Numbered from the stretch's first letter, positions 1-11,006 are shown. The stretch is 64,000 nt of DNA from Streptomyces sp. HUAS CB01 (GCF_030406905.1 NZ_CP129137.1:7285501-7349500), one strand, 5' to 3'. The notes: generated by a model not told the origin, from the letters alone. Numbers and translations: made by a program.

Positions 1-354
1 GGGCTGCGCAAGGCGCTCGACCGGATCCCGCAGATACGCGAGGAGTTCTGGCGCCGGATCAAGGTCCCGGGCACCGGAGAGGAGTTCAACCAGTCGCTGG
101 AGAAGGCGAACCGCGTCGTCGACTACCTGGAACTGGCCGAGCTGATGTGCCTCGACGCACTGCACCGGTCGGAGTCCTGCGGCGGCCACTTCCGTGAGGA
201 GTCCCAGACCGCGGACGGCGAGGCGGAGCGCAGGGACGAGGAGTTCTCCTACGCCGCCGCCTGGGAGTTCACCGGCACCGGCGCCGCGCCCGTCCTGCAC
301 AAGGAAGACCTGGTCTTCGAGTACGTCCATCCCACCCAGCGGAGCTACGCATGA
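1..354 (+). CDS. sdhA: Succinate dehydrogenase/fumarate reductase flavoprotein subunit, C-terminal part
   Basis: The window opens inside this gene; the last 117 codons are visible. The encoded segment has the helical C-terminal domain of SdhA/FrdA flavoproteins, including the [11 protein letters not shown] stretch that precedes the terminal strand. The subunit carries covalent FAD and oxidises succinate (or reduces fumarate) on the cytoplasmic face of the membrane. The stop codon overlaps the start of the iron-sulfur subunit gene (ATGA), so the two are translationally coupled. The membrane anchor gene is presumably upstream, outside the window. The family call is secure from context; whether it works mainly as dehydrogenase or fumarate reductase cannot be told from this fragment. 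Confidence 0.9.
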   Translation, partial: GLRKALDRIPQIREEFWRRIKVPGTGEEFNQSLEKANRVVDYLELAELMCLDALHRSESCGGHFREESQTADGEAERRDEEFSYAAAWEFTGTGAAPVLHKEDLVFEYVHPTQRSYA

Positions 355-1097
355 AGCTCAGACTGCGCGTCTGGCGCCAGAAGAACGCCGACGCACCCGG
401 CGCCATGGCCACCTACGAGGTCGACGGCATCTCCGAGGACATGTCGTTCCTGGAGATGCTCGACACCCTCAACGAGGAACTCATCCTGCGCGGGGAGGAG
501 CCGGTCGCCTTCGACCACGACTGCCGCGAGGGCATCTGCGGCGCCTGTTCGCTGGTCATCAACGGCGACGCGCACGGCCCGGAGCGCACCACCACGTGCC
601 AGCTCCACATGCGTTCCTTCGAGGACGGCGACACGATCGACGTCGAGCCGTGGCGTGCCTCCGCGTTCCCGGTGGTGAAGGACCTGGTCGTGGACCGCTC
701 GGCGTTCGACCGGATCATCCAGGCGGGCGGCTACGTCTCCGTCCCGACCGGCTCCGCTCCGGAGGCACACGCCACACCGGTCCCCAAGGCCGACGCCGAC
801 TCCGCCTTCGAACACGCCGAATGCATCGGCTGCGGGGCGTGCGTCGCAGCCTGCCCCAACGGCTCGGCGATGCTCTTCACCTCGGCGAAGGTCAACCACC
901 TCAACGTGCTCCCGCAGGGCGCGCCCGAGCGCGAGACGCGGGTGCTCGACATGGTCGCCGCCATGGACGAGGAGGGCTTCGGCGGCTGCACCCTCACCGG
1001 CGAGTGCGCGACGGCCTGCCCGAAGGGCATTCCGCTCCCGTCCATCACGGCGATGAACCGCGAGTGGCTGCGTGCCACGCGGAAGGTCAAGCGGTAG
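351..1097 (+). CDS. sdhB: Succinate dehydrogenase/fumarate reductase iron-sulfur subunit
   Basis: A 248-residue protein with the two-domain layout of SdhB. The N-terminal plant-ferredoxin-like domain holds the [2Fe-2S] ligands C58, C63, C66 and C83 (CREGICGAC followed by a distal Cys). The C-terminal helical domain has two cysteine clusters, [12 protein letters not shown] and [14 protein letters not shown], for the [4Fe-4S] and [3Fe-4S] centres. It passes electrons from the FAD subunit to the membrane quinone site. It starts inside the stop codon of the flavoprotein gene. A long inverted repeat follows 64 bases after its stop and probably ends the operon. Confidence 0.95.
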   Translation: MKLRLRVWRQKNADAPGAMATYEVDGISEDMSFLEMLDTLNEELILRGEEPVAFDHDCREGICGACSLVINGDAHGPERTTTCQLHMRSFEDGDTIDVEPWRASAFPVVKDLVVDRSAFDRIIQAGGYVSVPTGSAPEAHATPVPKADADSAFEHAECIGCGACVAACPNGSAMLFTSAKVNHLNVLPQGAPERETRVLDMVAAMDEEGFGGCTLTGECATACPKGIPLPSITAMNREWLRATRKVKR

Positions 1098-1160
1098 GCC
1101 GCGTCCGGCACATCCCGCACGGCGGTCGGACACGGCCCAGCCGCACCCCACGACGGGGGA

Positions 1161-1208
1161 GCGGGCCGCCACGGGTCGTCAGTCCGTGAAGGACCCGTGG
1201 CGGCCCGC
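1161..1208. terminator. Bidirectional terminator between sdhB and the crotonase gene
   Basis: A perfect 17-base inverted repeat (1161-1177 and 1192-1208) around a 14-base loop. It lies between two convergent genes and can serve both. One arm is inside the last codons of the crotonase gene, whose stop codon falls in the loop. No T-run follows, as is usual in Streptomyces. Confidence 0.75.
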
Positions 1209-1958
1209 GCCACCCGTGAAGCGGTCCGCGCCCGACTGCGTCTCGCCGGCGGACAGGGGCACGAGACCGTGCCGGTACTCGCCCGCGAGCGCCTCGGGTT
1301 CGGGCAGGCCGTGCTGTTCGCGTACGGAGAGCCGGTCGTGGCGCAGGCACAGCCGGGGGAACGCGGCGATCTCGTGGGCGAGCGCTTCGGCCGCGCGCCG
1401 GGACTCCCCGGGCGGGACGAGCCGGTTGGCGAGCCCGATCCCGTAGGCTTCGGCGGCCGGTACGGGGCGGCCGGTGAGGATCAGGTCCATGGCGCGGCTC
1501 TCGCCGATGAGCCGCGGGAGCCGCACCGTGCCGCCGTCGATCAGCGGGACGCCCCAGCGGCGGCAGAACACCCCGAAGACCGCGTCCTGTTCGGCGACCC
1601 GCAGATCGCACCAGAGGGCGAGCTCCAGGCCGCCCGCCACGGCGTGGCCGGAGACCGCGGCGATCACGGGCTTGCTCAGCCGCATCCGGGTCGGGCCCAT
1701 CGGGCCGTCGCCGTCCGCGGTGACCGTGTTGCCGCGCCCGGTGCCGACGGCCTTGAGATCGGCGCCGGCGCAGAACGTGCCGCCCTCGCCCCACAGCACG
1801 GCGACGGCGGCGTCCTCGTCCGCCTCGAACCGACGGAAGGCGTCGGCCAGCAGTGCCGCCGTCGGGCCGTCCACCGCGTTGCGCACCTCGGGGCGGCTGA
1901 GGACGACGGTGAGGACGGGGCCGTCGCGCTCGATCCGTACGGCCGGGGTGTCACCCAT
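1179..1958 (-). CDS. Enoyl-CoA hydratase/isomerase family protein (crotonase)
   Basis: A 259-residue crotonase-fold protein. Visible hallmarks are the CoA/oxyanion-hole segment FCAGADLKAVG and the second oxyanion segment HAVAGGLELAL, followed by CRRWGVPLIDGG and the VRLPRLIG helix. Members hydrate or isomerise acyl-CoA thioesters; the substrate is not predictable here. A longer reading frame exists, but the ATG at 1958 is preceded by a good GGGAGGA ribosome site, so I start there. It stands alone, convergent with sdhB and divergent from melC1. Its last codons form one arm of a terminator hairpin. Confidence 0.85.
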   Translation of the reverse strand: MGDTPAVRIERDGPVLTVVLSRPEVRNAVDGPTAALLADAFRRFEADEDAAVAVLWGEGGTFCAGADLKAVGTGRGNTVTADGDGPMGPTRMRLSKPVIAAVSGHAVAGGLELALWCDLRVAEQDAVFGVFCRRWGVPLIDGGTVRLPRLIGESRAMDLILTGRPVPAAEAYGIGLANRLVPPGESRRAAEALAHEIAAFPRLCLRHDRLSVREQHGLPEPEALAGEYRHGLVPLSAGETQSGADRFTGGAGRHGSFTD

Positions 1959-2385
1959 CGTTCGTCCTCCCGCTGATGCGCCTGCCAGGTCCGGTCGAGG
2001 ATCCTTCCCGGGGCTCGGTGCCGGCACAACCCCCTGGCCGGCCGTCCGGCCGTCTGCATGGAGGTATTCACACCCCCGCTCTTGGCATATTTTCCGGACA
2101 GATTTTCCCTGTGACGCCCGGCACGTCCGATGGTCGCAACGTGAAGATTTTTCACACGACTGTCACATATGACTGCGGTTCTTGCGTCCGAACGACACAT
2201 CCACGCCACGAACAGCAAGATCAGCACTGTTCAACCCTGCACTGTGTGGGGGGACTTGTCCGTATGGCGGCCAACCCGCCCGTCCCGGTTACGGCCCGGC
2301 GCCGGACGGCCTGTAGGCATGGTCACGGCGGTTCCGGCCCGACCACCGGAACCGCCGCTCCACCACATCCACTTGGGGGTAACGC
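1959..2385. other. Divergent intergenic region, crotonase / melC1
   Basis: 427 bases without a convincing gene. It must hold the promoters of the crotonase gene (left) and melC1 (right). An AT-richer patch at about 2085-2170 stands out from the surrounding GC-rich DNA and is the likeliest promoter zone. No clear operator was identified. Confidence 0.5.
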
Positions 2386-2793
2386 ATGTCCGGAATCACC
2401 CGCCGCCAGGCCCTGGGCGTCGCCGCGGGCACCGCCGCCGGCCTCGCCGCGGCCGGCGCCGCTCACGCCGCGGTGCGGACCGCGGATCCGCGGGAGCACG
2501 GCACCCGTGGCGCGGCCGCCGCGCCCGGTTCGTTCGACGAGGTCTACAAGGGCCGCCGTATACAGGGGGGTCCCGCGCACGACGGCGGTCACGGGGGCGG
2601 ACACCACGGCGGCCACGGCGCCGGCTACACCGTCCGCATAGACGGCGAGGAGCTCCACGTCATGCGCAACGCGGACGGCACCTGGATCAGCGTGATCAAT
2701 CACTACGAGCCGCAGGCCACCCCGCGGGCCCTCGCCCGCGCGGCCGTCACCGAACTCCAGGGCGCCGCCCTCGTCCCGCTCGCCCTCGGCTGA
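2386..2793 (+). CDS. melC1: Tyrosinase copper chaperone MelC1 (secreted, Tat signal)
   Basis: A 135-residue MelC1 homologue. It begins with a twin-arginine signal (TRRQALG) and an Ala/Gly-rich hydrophobic stretch ending near AHA (residue 28). The middle holds [13 protein letters not shown] and a His-rich insert (about residues 65-77), then the conserved [18 protein letters not shown] and the [15 protein letters not shown] helix. MelC1 binds apo-tyrosinase, delivers copper to its dinuclear site, and carries the leaderless enzyme out of the cell through Tat. The gene lies 17 bases before melC2, as in other Streptomyces mel operons. Confidence 0.95.
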   Translation: MSGITRRQALGVAAGTAAGLAAAGAAHAAVRTADPREHGTRGAAAAPGSFDEVYKGRRIQGGPAHDGGHGGGHHGGHGAGYTVRIDGEELHVMRNADGTWISVINHYEPQATPRALARAAVTELQGAALVPLALG

Positions 2794-2810
2794 ACCGGAG
2801 CAATACCGCC

Positions 2811-3638
2811 ATGACCGTACGCAAGAACCAGGCCCAGCTCTCCGCCGACGAGAAGCGGCGGTTCGTCAACGCCCTCCTCGCCCTCAAGCGCAACGGGCAG
2901 TACGACACCTTCGTCACCACGCACAACGCCTTCATCATGAGCGACACCGACAACGGCGACCGGGTGGGTCACCGCTCGCCGTCGTTCCTGCCGTGGCACC
3001 GAAGATTCCTCATCCAGTTCGAGCAGGCACTGCAGTCCGTGGACCCGTCCGTGGCGCTCCCGTACTGGGACTGGACGGCCGACCGCACCCCCGCCTCCTC
3101 GCTGTGGGCCGCCGACTTCCTCGGCGGCACCGGCCGGACCCGCGACGGACAGGTCATGGACGGCCCCTTCGCGGCCGCGTCCGGGGGCTGGACCCTCAAC
3201 GTCCGCGTCGACGGCCGCAACTTCCTCCGCCGAGCCCTGGGTTCCGGGGGCCGGCAGCTGCCGACGAGGGCCGAGGTCGACTCCGTCCTGGCCATGCCGA
3301 CCTACGACGCGCCGCCGTGGAACAGCTCATCCGACGGCTTCCGCAACCACCTCGAGGGCTGGCGCGGCGTCAATCTGCACAACCGCGTCCACGTCTGGGT
3401 CGGCGGCCAGATGGCGACCGGCGTCTCCCCGAACGACCCGGTGTTCTGGCTCCACCACGCCTTCATCGACAGGCTCTGGTCCGAGTGGCAGCAGCGGCAC
3501 CCGAACTCCCCCTACCTGCCCGCCGCCGGCACGCCGAACGTCGTGGACCTCCGGGACACCATGCGCCCCTGGAACGACGTGACCCCGGCGGACATGCTCG
3601 ACCACCGGTCGTACTACACCTACGACACGGCGGCCTGA
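2811..3638 (+). CDS. melC2: Tyrosinase MelC2 (type-3 copper monophenol oxidase)
   Basis: A 275-residue tyrosinase that makes melanin by hydroxylating monophenols and oxidising o-diphenols. CuA histidines are in TTHNAF (H38) and [14 protein letters not shown]; CuB histidines are in [12 protein letters not shown] and the later [15 protein letters not shown]. The C-terminal RSYYTYD is typical. The ATG at 2811 gives the usual family length and N-terminus ([11 protein letters not shown]); the same frame stays open far upstream, but that part overlaps melC1 and is not coding. It has no signal peptide and depends on MelC1 for export. Four short tandem repeats follow its stop. Confidence 0.96.
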   Translation: MTVRKNQAQLSADEKRRFVNALLALKRNGQYDTFVTTHNAFIMSDTDNGDRVGHRSPSFLPWHRRFLIQFEQALQSVDPSVALPYWDWTADRTPASSLWAADFLGGTGRTRDGQVMDGPFAAASGGWTLNVRVDGRNFLRRALGSGGRQLPTRAEVDSVLAMPTYDAPPWNSSSDGFRNHLEGWRGVNLHNRVHVWVGGQMATGVSPNDPVFWLHHAFIDRLWSEWQQRHPNSPYLPAAGTPNVVDLRDTMRPWNDVTPADMLDHRSYYTYDTAA

Positions 3639-3643
3639 CGCCT

Positions 3644-3711
3644 CCGCGGCCCGGGGCCGTCCGCGGCCCGGGGCCGTCCGCGGCCCGGGCCCGTCCGCGG
3701 CCCGGGGCCGG
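3644..3711. repeat. Four tandem 17-base GC-only repeats after melC2
   Basis: Four consecutive 17-base units (3644-3660, 3661-3677, 3678-3694, 3695-3711) built on CCGCGGCCCGGGGCCGT; units three and four each differ by one base. Each unit is itself nearly palindromic, so the array can fold into several alternative hairpins. It sits between convergent melC2 and the UvrA-like gene and probably acts as a terminator. Confidence 0.85.
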
Positions 3712-3767
3712 AAGGTCACGGGCCACGGGACCCGGCCGCGCCGGCACCGCCCCCGGAGGCGGGACGC

Positions 3768-6137
<2,370 letters not shown>

Positions 6138-6147
6138 ATCGGGAAGT

Positions 6148-7170
6148 CTAGGCGGAGGCCGTCGCGTTTCCCCTGGTCAGGTCCGCTATGTGTGCGAGTC
6201 GGCGGAAGGAGCCGAGCAGCGCCGCGCGATCGTACGTGCTCGTCGTCACCAGCACCTCGTCCGCACCGGTGTCCTTGATCACGCCCTCCAGGGCGTCCCT
6301 GACCACGTCCTCGGTGCCGTGGAGGTGACCGCGCAGTCCCGACTCGTGGAGGCCGCGCTCCTTCTCCGTCATCGTCATGGCCTCGATCCGCTCGGCGGGT
6401 GCGAGCGGCGGGAACGTGCCGTGCGTACGGGCGTGCGCCATCGCCCACGCCTCCGGCACGAGGAGCCGCCGGGCCTCCTCCTCGGTGGCCGCGACCGCGA
6501 CCGTGCCGGCCACGACGACGTACGGCTCCGCGGCCCACGGCGACGGCCGGAAGCCGGTGCGGTACCGCTCGATCGCGGAGAGCAGCCGCTCCCGGTCCCT
6601 GAGGTCGCCGATCACCAGGGGGAGGCCCGCGGCCGCGGCGATGCCGGCCCCCTCACCGGTCGCCAGGACGAACGGCGGCACCCGCAGCCCCTCCGACGGG
6701 CGGGCGTGCACCGGCGGACGCGTCCCCTCGAACCAGCCCAGCAGCTCGTCCAGCTGCGCCCCGAAGTCCTCGGCGTCGTCCTTCTCACGCCCCAGCGCGC
6801 GGCGTACCCCGTCGGTGAAGCCCACCGAGCGTCCGAGTCCCATGTCGATCCGGCCGGGGAACAGCGACTCCAGCACCCCGAACTGCTCCGCCACGACGAG
6901 CGGTTGGTGGTTGGGCAGCATCACCCCGCCCGTGCCGACCCGGATCGTGGAGGTCGCCGCGGCGACGGCGGCCGCCAGTACCGTCGGCGCCGAGCCCGCG
7001 ACGCCCGACACGCCGTGGTGCTCGGAGACCCAGAAACGGTGGAATCCCAGCTCCTCGACCTGCTGTGCCAGCCGCACGGTGTCACGCAGCGCCCGGGGGG
7101 CGTCCTGCCCCTCCCGGGTGCGGGAGCGGTCGAGTACCGAGAAGCGGGTCGAGGCGATGACAGAGCTCAT
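6148..7170 (-). CDS. LLM-class flavin-dependent oxidoreductase (luciferase-like)
   Basis: A 340-residue bacterial-luciferase-fold monooxygenase. Typical segments are the N-terminal FHRFWVSEHHG, the TIRVGTGGVMLPNHQPLVVAEQF strand-helix region, and FPGRIDMGLGRSVG. The family uses reduced FMN and O2 on varied substrates; none is predictable here. Some members are annotated MsnO8-like. It is the first gene of a two-gene unit with the short UvrA-like ATPase (10-base gap). An oxidoreductase upstream of a UvrA-like protein would fit a drug-modification plus DNA-protection pair, but that is inference. The ribosome site before the ATG is weak. Confidence 0.88.
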   Translation of the reverse strand: MSSVIASTRFSVLDRSRTREGQDAPRALRDTVRLAQQVEELGFHRFWVSEHHGVSGVAGSAPTVLAAAVAAATSTIRVGTGGVMLPNHQPLVVAEQFGVLESLFPGRIDMGLGRSVGFTDGVRRALGREKDDAEDFGAQLDELLGWFEGTRPPVHARPSEGLRVPPFVLATGEGAGIAAAAGLPLVIGDLRDRERLLSAIERYRTGFRPSPWAAEPYVVVAGTVAVAATEEEARRLLVPEAWAMAHARTHGTFPPLAPAERIEAMTMTEKERGLHESGLRGHLHGTEDVVRDALEGVIKDTGADEVLVTTSTYDRAALLGSFRRLAHIADLTRGNATASA

Positions 7171-7275
7171 GAAGGGTTCAACAGGGCGGGGGCGTGGGGA
7201 TTCCCCGGCGCCGGCCCACCACGGGTGACACGCCGGGTGCGCTGTCTGCGCCGGGTCCGGCCGCTGAAGCAGGGG

Positions 7276-7770
7276 CTACCGGCGCCCGAGCCAGTCCCCG
7301 TAGTACGTCGGGCCCAGGTCGGAGCCGTCCGGCGCGGTCAGCACGTCTCCCGCCACCGGCGCCAACGGACCCGCCTGGTCGTCGGTGACCACTCTCCGGC
7401 CGTCCGGCCGCGCGGCCAGCGTGATCCGTCCCAGTTCGTCGAGAGGGAAGACCTCGGGGCCGCCGATGCTGCGGATGCCCTGCAGCGGGCTGCCGGTGGC
7501 GGCGCCCACGACCGCCGCGGACACGTCGGAGGCGGCGATCGGCTGCACGGGGGTGCGAGGCAGCCGGACGACGTCGCCGTCGGTGGTCCAGGACATGATC
7601 GCTTCGACGAACTCGAAGAACTGTGTCGCCCGCACGATCGAATAGGGTGTCGGCCCGCTCGCGAGGACGTTCTCCTGCGCGGTCTTGGCCCGGTAGTAGT
7701 CGGTGAACCAGGGGCAGCGGTCCGAGGCCTGGAAAACGGCGGTGAGGTCGTCCAGGAGGCGCAACCGCCC
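7276..7770 (-). pseudogene. NmrA-type NAD(P)-binding SDR, N-terminal half missing
   Basis: Only the C-terminal part of an atypical SDR remains: YYRAKTAQENVLASG, then PYSIVRATQFFEF and the C-terminal substrate lobe ending YYGDWLGRR. The Rossmann glycine motif and the first 110 or so residues are absent. The intact SDR at 27414-28160 aligns over the same part (GYFRAKQAQEELIKASG, PYSIVHATQFFEF). The open frame upstream runs into DNA that belongs to the cupin remnant on the other strand, so a deletion seems to have joined two broken genes near 7770-7795. Confidence 0.75.
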
Positions 7771-7794
7771 TCCGTTCCCGAGGGGCGCGCACGT

Positions 7795-8142
7795 CATGAC
7801 CCTGCTGGTCGAGTTTCCTCCCGGAGACCCCGGAGACCCCGGAGACCCCGGAGACCCCGGCACACCGCCCCACCGGCACGTCGGACCGGCCTTCGGCTAT
7901 GTGCTGGAGGGCGAGATGGTCGTCGAGCCGGAGGGCGAGCCGGAGAGGGTGGTCCGGGCCGGGGAGGCGTTCTGGGAACCGGGCGGTGACGTGATCCACT
8001 ACCAGGACGGCAACCATCGCACCGACGCACCGCCCCGTTCGTCGTCACGATGACGTGCCTGCCGGACAAGCCGATGCTCGTCCTCGTCGACGAAGAGGAA
8101 CTGGAGCAGCGCAGGGACAGGCGGGCGCCCCGGCCGTCCTGA
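7795..8142 (+). pseudogene. Cupin-domain protein, 5'-truncated and frameshifted
   Basis: The cupin core is plain: PPHRHVGPAFGYVLEGEM, then VVRAGEAFWEPGGDVIHYQDGNHRTDAP. After that the frame ends early (at 8053), while the natural continuation FVVTMTCLPDKPMLVLVDEEELEQRR runs on in another frame to a stop at 8140-8142. A single lost base near 8034-8042 explains this. The N-terminal strands expected before TLLVEFPPGDPG are missing. The PPGDPG motif is expanded by a 9-base tandem repeat. Cupins of this kind are common near ECF41 sigma factors. Confidence 0.75.
7823..7858 (+). repeat. 9-base tandem repeat inside the cupin remnant
   Basis: Four perfect GGAGACCCC units (7823-7831, 7832-7840, 7841-7849, 7850-7858). 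On the + strand they encode Gly-Asp-Pro triplets in the cupin motif where family members normally have one. This looks like replication slippage in a gene no longer under selection. Confidence 0.85.
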
Positions 8143-8181
8143 CGGATGCGCGGCCCGGCGGGGGCCGTACCCTTGGGGCCC

Positions 8182-8688
8182 GTGACGCAGCAGACGCAGA
8201 CGATCCGGGGCGGCAGGCCGCTCGCGGTGTTCGACCTCGACGGGACCCTCGCCGAAACCGGCCACCGGCAGCACTTCCTGGAGCGCAGGCCGCGCGACTG
8301 GGCCGGGTTCTTCGCGGCGGCTCCGGACGACACCCCCCTCACGGAGGGGCTGCGGCTGGTCGCGGAGTCGGCGGAGGACTGCGAGGTCGTGTACCTGACC
8401 GGGCGGCCCGAGCGCTGTCGCGCGGACACCGTGGCCTGGCTGGAGCGCCACGGACTGCCCCTCGGTCGCATCTGGATGCGGCGCAACGACGACCGTCGCC
8501 CCGCGCGCACGACCAAGCTGGAGATCCTGCGGCGCCTCGAACGCACCCGCGAGATCCGCGTGCTCGTCGACGACGACGAACTCGTGTGCGACGCGGCGGA
8601 ACGGGAGGGCTTCCGTGTCGTCCGCGCCCGCTGGGCCACGACCTCCACGGCGATGCGTGCGGCCCAGCAGACGGAGGGCCGCACCTGA
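8182..8688 (+). CDS. HAD-superfamily phosphatase
   Basis: A 168-residue HAD protein with motif I AVFDLDGTLAE (nucleophile Asp), motif II VYLTGRP (Thr), and motif IV VLVDDDELVCDAA. The small size and the TGRPERCRADTVAWLERHGLP segment resemble the polynucleotide-kinase 3'-phosphatase/LNS2-like HAD branch found across Streptomyces. The substrate is unknown. I start at the GTG at 8182 because a TACCCT -10 box lies at 8168-8173, eight bases upstream, which suggests a leaderless mRNA; an in-frame ATG at 8146 would add 12 residues. Confidence 0.82.
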   Translation: MTQQTQTIRGGRPLAVFDLDGTLAETGHRQHFLERRPRDWAGFFAAAPDDTPLTEGLRLVAESAEDCEVVYLTGRPERCRADTVAWLERHGLPLGRIWMRRNDDRRPARTTKLEILRRLERTREIRVLVDDDELVCDAAEREGFRVVRARWATTSTAMRAAQQTEGRT

Positions 8689-9050
8689 CGGCGCGCACGT
8701 GCACCGCGCGTCAGACGGCGCCGTCGCCCCTTCGGGGTGCGGCGCGACGGTCGCAGCCCACCGGAGCGACAGCGCCCGGCGGGTACCCCACCCCTCGTCG
8801 ACGGGTCACGGCACGTGCTGGCGGATGCGTGTCGTGCCCCGTCACGGGCGGGACCCTCGCGCCGTGCCCGTGCCCGTGCCGTGGGGCGTGAGCCGTGTGA
8901 CGTGACGCCCGCGCCACGCTTCGTTCCGCACGGCACCGGGGCCCGGCACACCCTCGCCCCCGCCACGTGGCGGGTGTCACACACCCGGTTCAGGGGCGGC
9001 CGCGGCGCCGTGGATCCGCGGGGGTCCGTGCGGCCGGCCGGGTGACGGCG
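8689..9050. other. Intergenic region, HAD phosphatase / dodecin
   Basis: About 360 bases between two convergent genes. I see no gene, RNA or strong hairpin. A TGTCACA sequence at 8975-8981 has no good -10 partner and no gene close downstream. Confidence 0.5.
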
Positions 9051-9275
9051 TCAGCCCGCGCCCTCCGCGTCCTCGATCCGGAAGCCGACCTTCAGGCCGA
9101 CCTGAAAGTGCTCGATCTCGCCGTCCGCGATGTTGCCGCGCACCTGCGTGACCTCGAACCAGTCGAGGCCGCGCAGCGTTTGCCCGGCGCGGGCGATGCC
9201 GTTCCGGATGGCCTGGTCGACGCCCTCGTGCGAGGTGCCGACGATCTCGGTGACCCGGTAGGTGTGGTGGGACAT
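9051..9275 (-). CDS. Dodecin (flavin-binding dodecamer)
   Basis: A 74-residue dodecin. MSHHTYRVTEIVGTS, then DQAIRNGIARAGQTLRGLDWFEV and FQVGLKVGFRIED match the beta-alpha-beta-beta fold; W39 and the following residues line the flavin pocket. Dodecins assemble as hollow 12-mers that store or buffer FMN, riboflavin or CoA. The frame extends upstream, but the ATG at 9275 gives the full family domain and has GAGGAG about 13 bases before it. It is a single-gene unit. Confidence 0.93.
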   Translation of the reverse strand: MSHHTYRVTEIVGTSHEGVDQAIRNGIARAGQTLRGLDWFEVTQVRGNIADGEIEHFQVGLKVGFRIEDAEGAG

Positions 9276-9476
9276 GAGGGCCGTTCTCCTCTCAGCCGTG
9301 CCGCTGACTTCACTCCACCGTGCCCCAGCCGGTCCCGCTCCGCGAGACGTCGGGGGTTGACCCCGGAACTTGGTCCAGACCAAAATCCCAGCCACGCGCA
9401 ACCGTCACGAACCCTGTTCGTTCCCCCCACGTCGCGTTCACTTCCCCGTGCCCCCACGCAGAAGGTGACCTACGTG

Positions 9477-10727
9477 ATGAACCGTTTCCTGGCCGGTGCC
9501 GTCGCCCTCGTGTCCGCAACCGCCCTCGCGGGCTGCGGGCTTCTTCCGGGCGGCGGTCCCGGCGACCGTACGGTCACCGTCTGGCTGATGAAGGACAGCG
9601 TGTCCGAGGACTTCCTCGAGCGCTTCGTCACCGAGTTCGAGCAGACCCACCCGGGCATCGAACTGGACGTCACCTTCCAGGAGTGGACGGGCATCGGACG
9701 GAAGGTCCTCACGGCACTCGACAGCGACGACGCCCCCGACGTCATCGAGGTCGGCAACACCCAGGTCGCCCAGTACGCCGAGAGCGAGAGGCTCCTCGAC
9801 CTCACCCTGGAGTCCATCCGCGACCTCGGCGGCGAGGACTGGCTGCCGGGGCTCGCCGAGCCCGGCAGCGTGCACGGGACGCAGTACGGCATCCCCTGGT
9901 ACGCCGCCAACCGCGTCGTCGTCTACAACAAGGACCTCTTCGAGGAGGCCGGGATCAGCCGCCCCCCGAAGACCCGCTCCGAGTGGCTCGAAGCCACCGA
10001 GAAGCTCGACTCCAGCGGAAACCAGGGCATATACCTGTCCGGACAGGACTGGTACACCCTCGCCGGCTTCGTCTGGGACGAGGGCGGCGACCTCGCCGTC
10101 GACCGGGGCGGCGCCTGGCAGGGCGCCCTGCACGAGCCGGCCGCGGTGCGCGGGATGAAGTTCTACAAGAAGCTCCAGGCACTCGGGGACGGGCCCGGGA
10201 ACGCGGACGAGATGACCCCGCCGCAGACCGGCGTCTTCGCCGAGGGGAACGTCGCCCAGATCATCGCGACCCCGTCCGCCGCCACGCTCATCGTGAAGGA
10301 GAACCCGGCGCTCGAGGGCCGGCTCGGTTTCTTCCCCGTCCCGGGGAAGACCGCCGGGAAGCCGGGCGCCGTGTTCACCGGCGGCTCGGACCTCATCATC
10401 CCCGTGAGGGCCGGGGAGCGTGCCGCGGCGATCGAGGTGGTCAAGGCGCTGGCGGGGGAGCGCTGGCAGACGGACCTCGCGAGGACCATGAGCTACGTGC
10501 CCAACAAGGCCGGCCTCGCGTCCGTGATCGAGGGACAGGAGGGCACCGCCGCGATGGCCGCCGGCGCCGCGCAGGGCCGAGCGACGCCGAACTCGCCGCA
10601 GTGGGCGGAGGTCGAGGAGGACAACCCCATCAAGCCGTACATGACGGCCGTGCTGGGCGGCGCCGACCCCGAGACGGCGGGGCGGGCCGCCTCCGAGCGC
10701 ATCACCAGCGTCCTCGCCGGCAGCTGA
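9477..10727 (+). CDS. ABC transporter sugar-binding lipoprotein
   Basis: A 416-residue family-1 (MalE/UgpB-like) extracellular binding protein. It has a lipoprotein signal ending in the lipobox LAGC, then the mature domain (TVTVWLMKDSVSEDF, FEQTHPGIELDVTFQEW, YGIPWYAANRVVVYNKDLFEEAGI). It would sit on the outer face of the membrane and hand a sugar or oligosaccharide to a permease. No permease or ATPase genes are adjacent, so it must work with components elsewhere (in Streptomyces often with the shared ATPase MsiK) or be an orphan. The start ATG at 9477 follows GAAGGTGA. Confidence 0.92.
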   Translation: MNRFLAGAVALVSATALAGCGLLPGGGPGDRTVTVWLMKDSVSEDFLERFVTEFEQTHPGIELDVTFQEWTGIGRKVLTALDSDDAPDVIEVGNTQVAQYAESERLLDLTLESIRDLGGEDWLPGLAEPGSVHGTQYGIPWYAANRVVVYNKDLFEEAGISRPPKTRSEWLEATEKLDSSGNQGIYLSGQDWYTLAGFVWDEGGDLAVDRGGAWQGALHEPAAVRGMKFYKKLQALGDGPGNADEMTPPQTGVFAEGNVAQIIATPSAATLIVKENPALEGRLGFFPVPGKTAGKPGAVFTGGSDLIIPVRAGERAAAIEVVKALAGERWQTDLARTMSYVPNKAGLASVIEGQEGTAAMAAGAAQGRATPNSPQWAEVEEDNPIKPYMTAVLGGADPETAGRAASERITSVLAGS

Positions 10728-10973
10728 ACCGTCTCCTCGCCCGGACGCCCCGCCCGGTTCCCGGGTTCGGCCGCCGAGTCCGTCGCCGCCCTCGCACCCT
10801 CGCCCGCGCTCCTCCTCCCGTCCCGTCCCGGGACACGGCCGCTTCCGGGAGGCGGGCCGTGCTCGGCGCGGCCCTTCCACCGCTCCCGCACGAGGTCTCC
10901 CGGCATTCAGACGGCGCACATCCGCGCTCCGCACCACCGTCATGTCGAATCCAGCCGGTCACGGAATTAGTTA

Positions 10974-11006
10974 GGGGCCGGACCGCCGCAGGCGCGGTCC
11001 GGCCCC
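10974..11006. promoter_or_regulatory. Strong hairpin before the olsB-like gene
   Basis: A perfect 13-base inverted repeat (10974-10986 and 10994-11006) with a 7-base loop, ending 23 bases before the acyltransferase start. An AT-rich GAATTAGTTAG element lies directly upstream. It may be a terminator for the far-upstream binding-protein gene, or an attenuator/leader structure if the promoter is the AT-rich patch. Confidence 0.55.

Noticed and set aside
2161..2190. TGTCACA before melC1 as a ninth regulon promoter
   Set aside because: At 15 bases the next block reads TGCGT, not CGGTC, and melC1 starts 200 bases away. A CGTC occurs at a 17-base spacing, but no other site here uses that.
7823..7858. 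Tandem repeats as a CRISPR array
   Set aside because: Units are 9 bases with no spacers, and no cas genes occur in the window. The same holds for the arrays at 3644 and 61186.
8975..9001. TGTCACA with CGGCC in the HAD/dodecin gap
   Set aside because: The -10 block is off by one base and no + strand gene begins within 450 bases.
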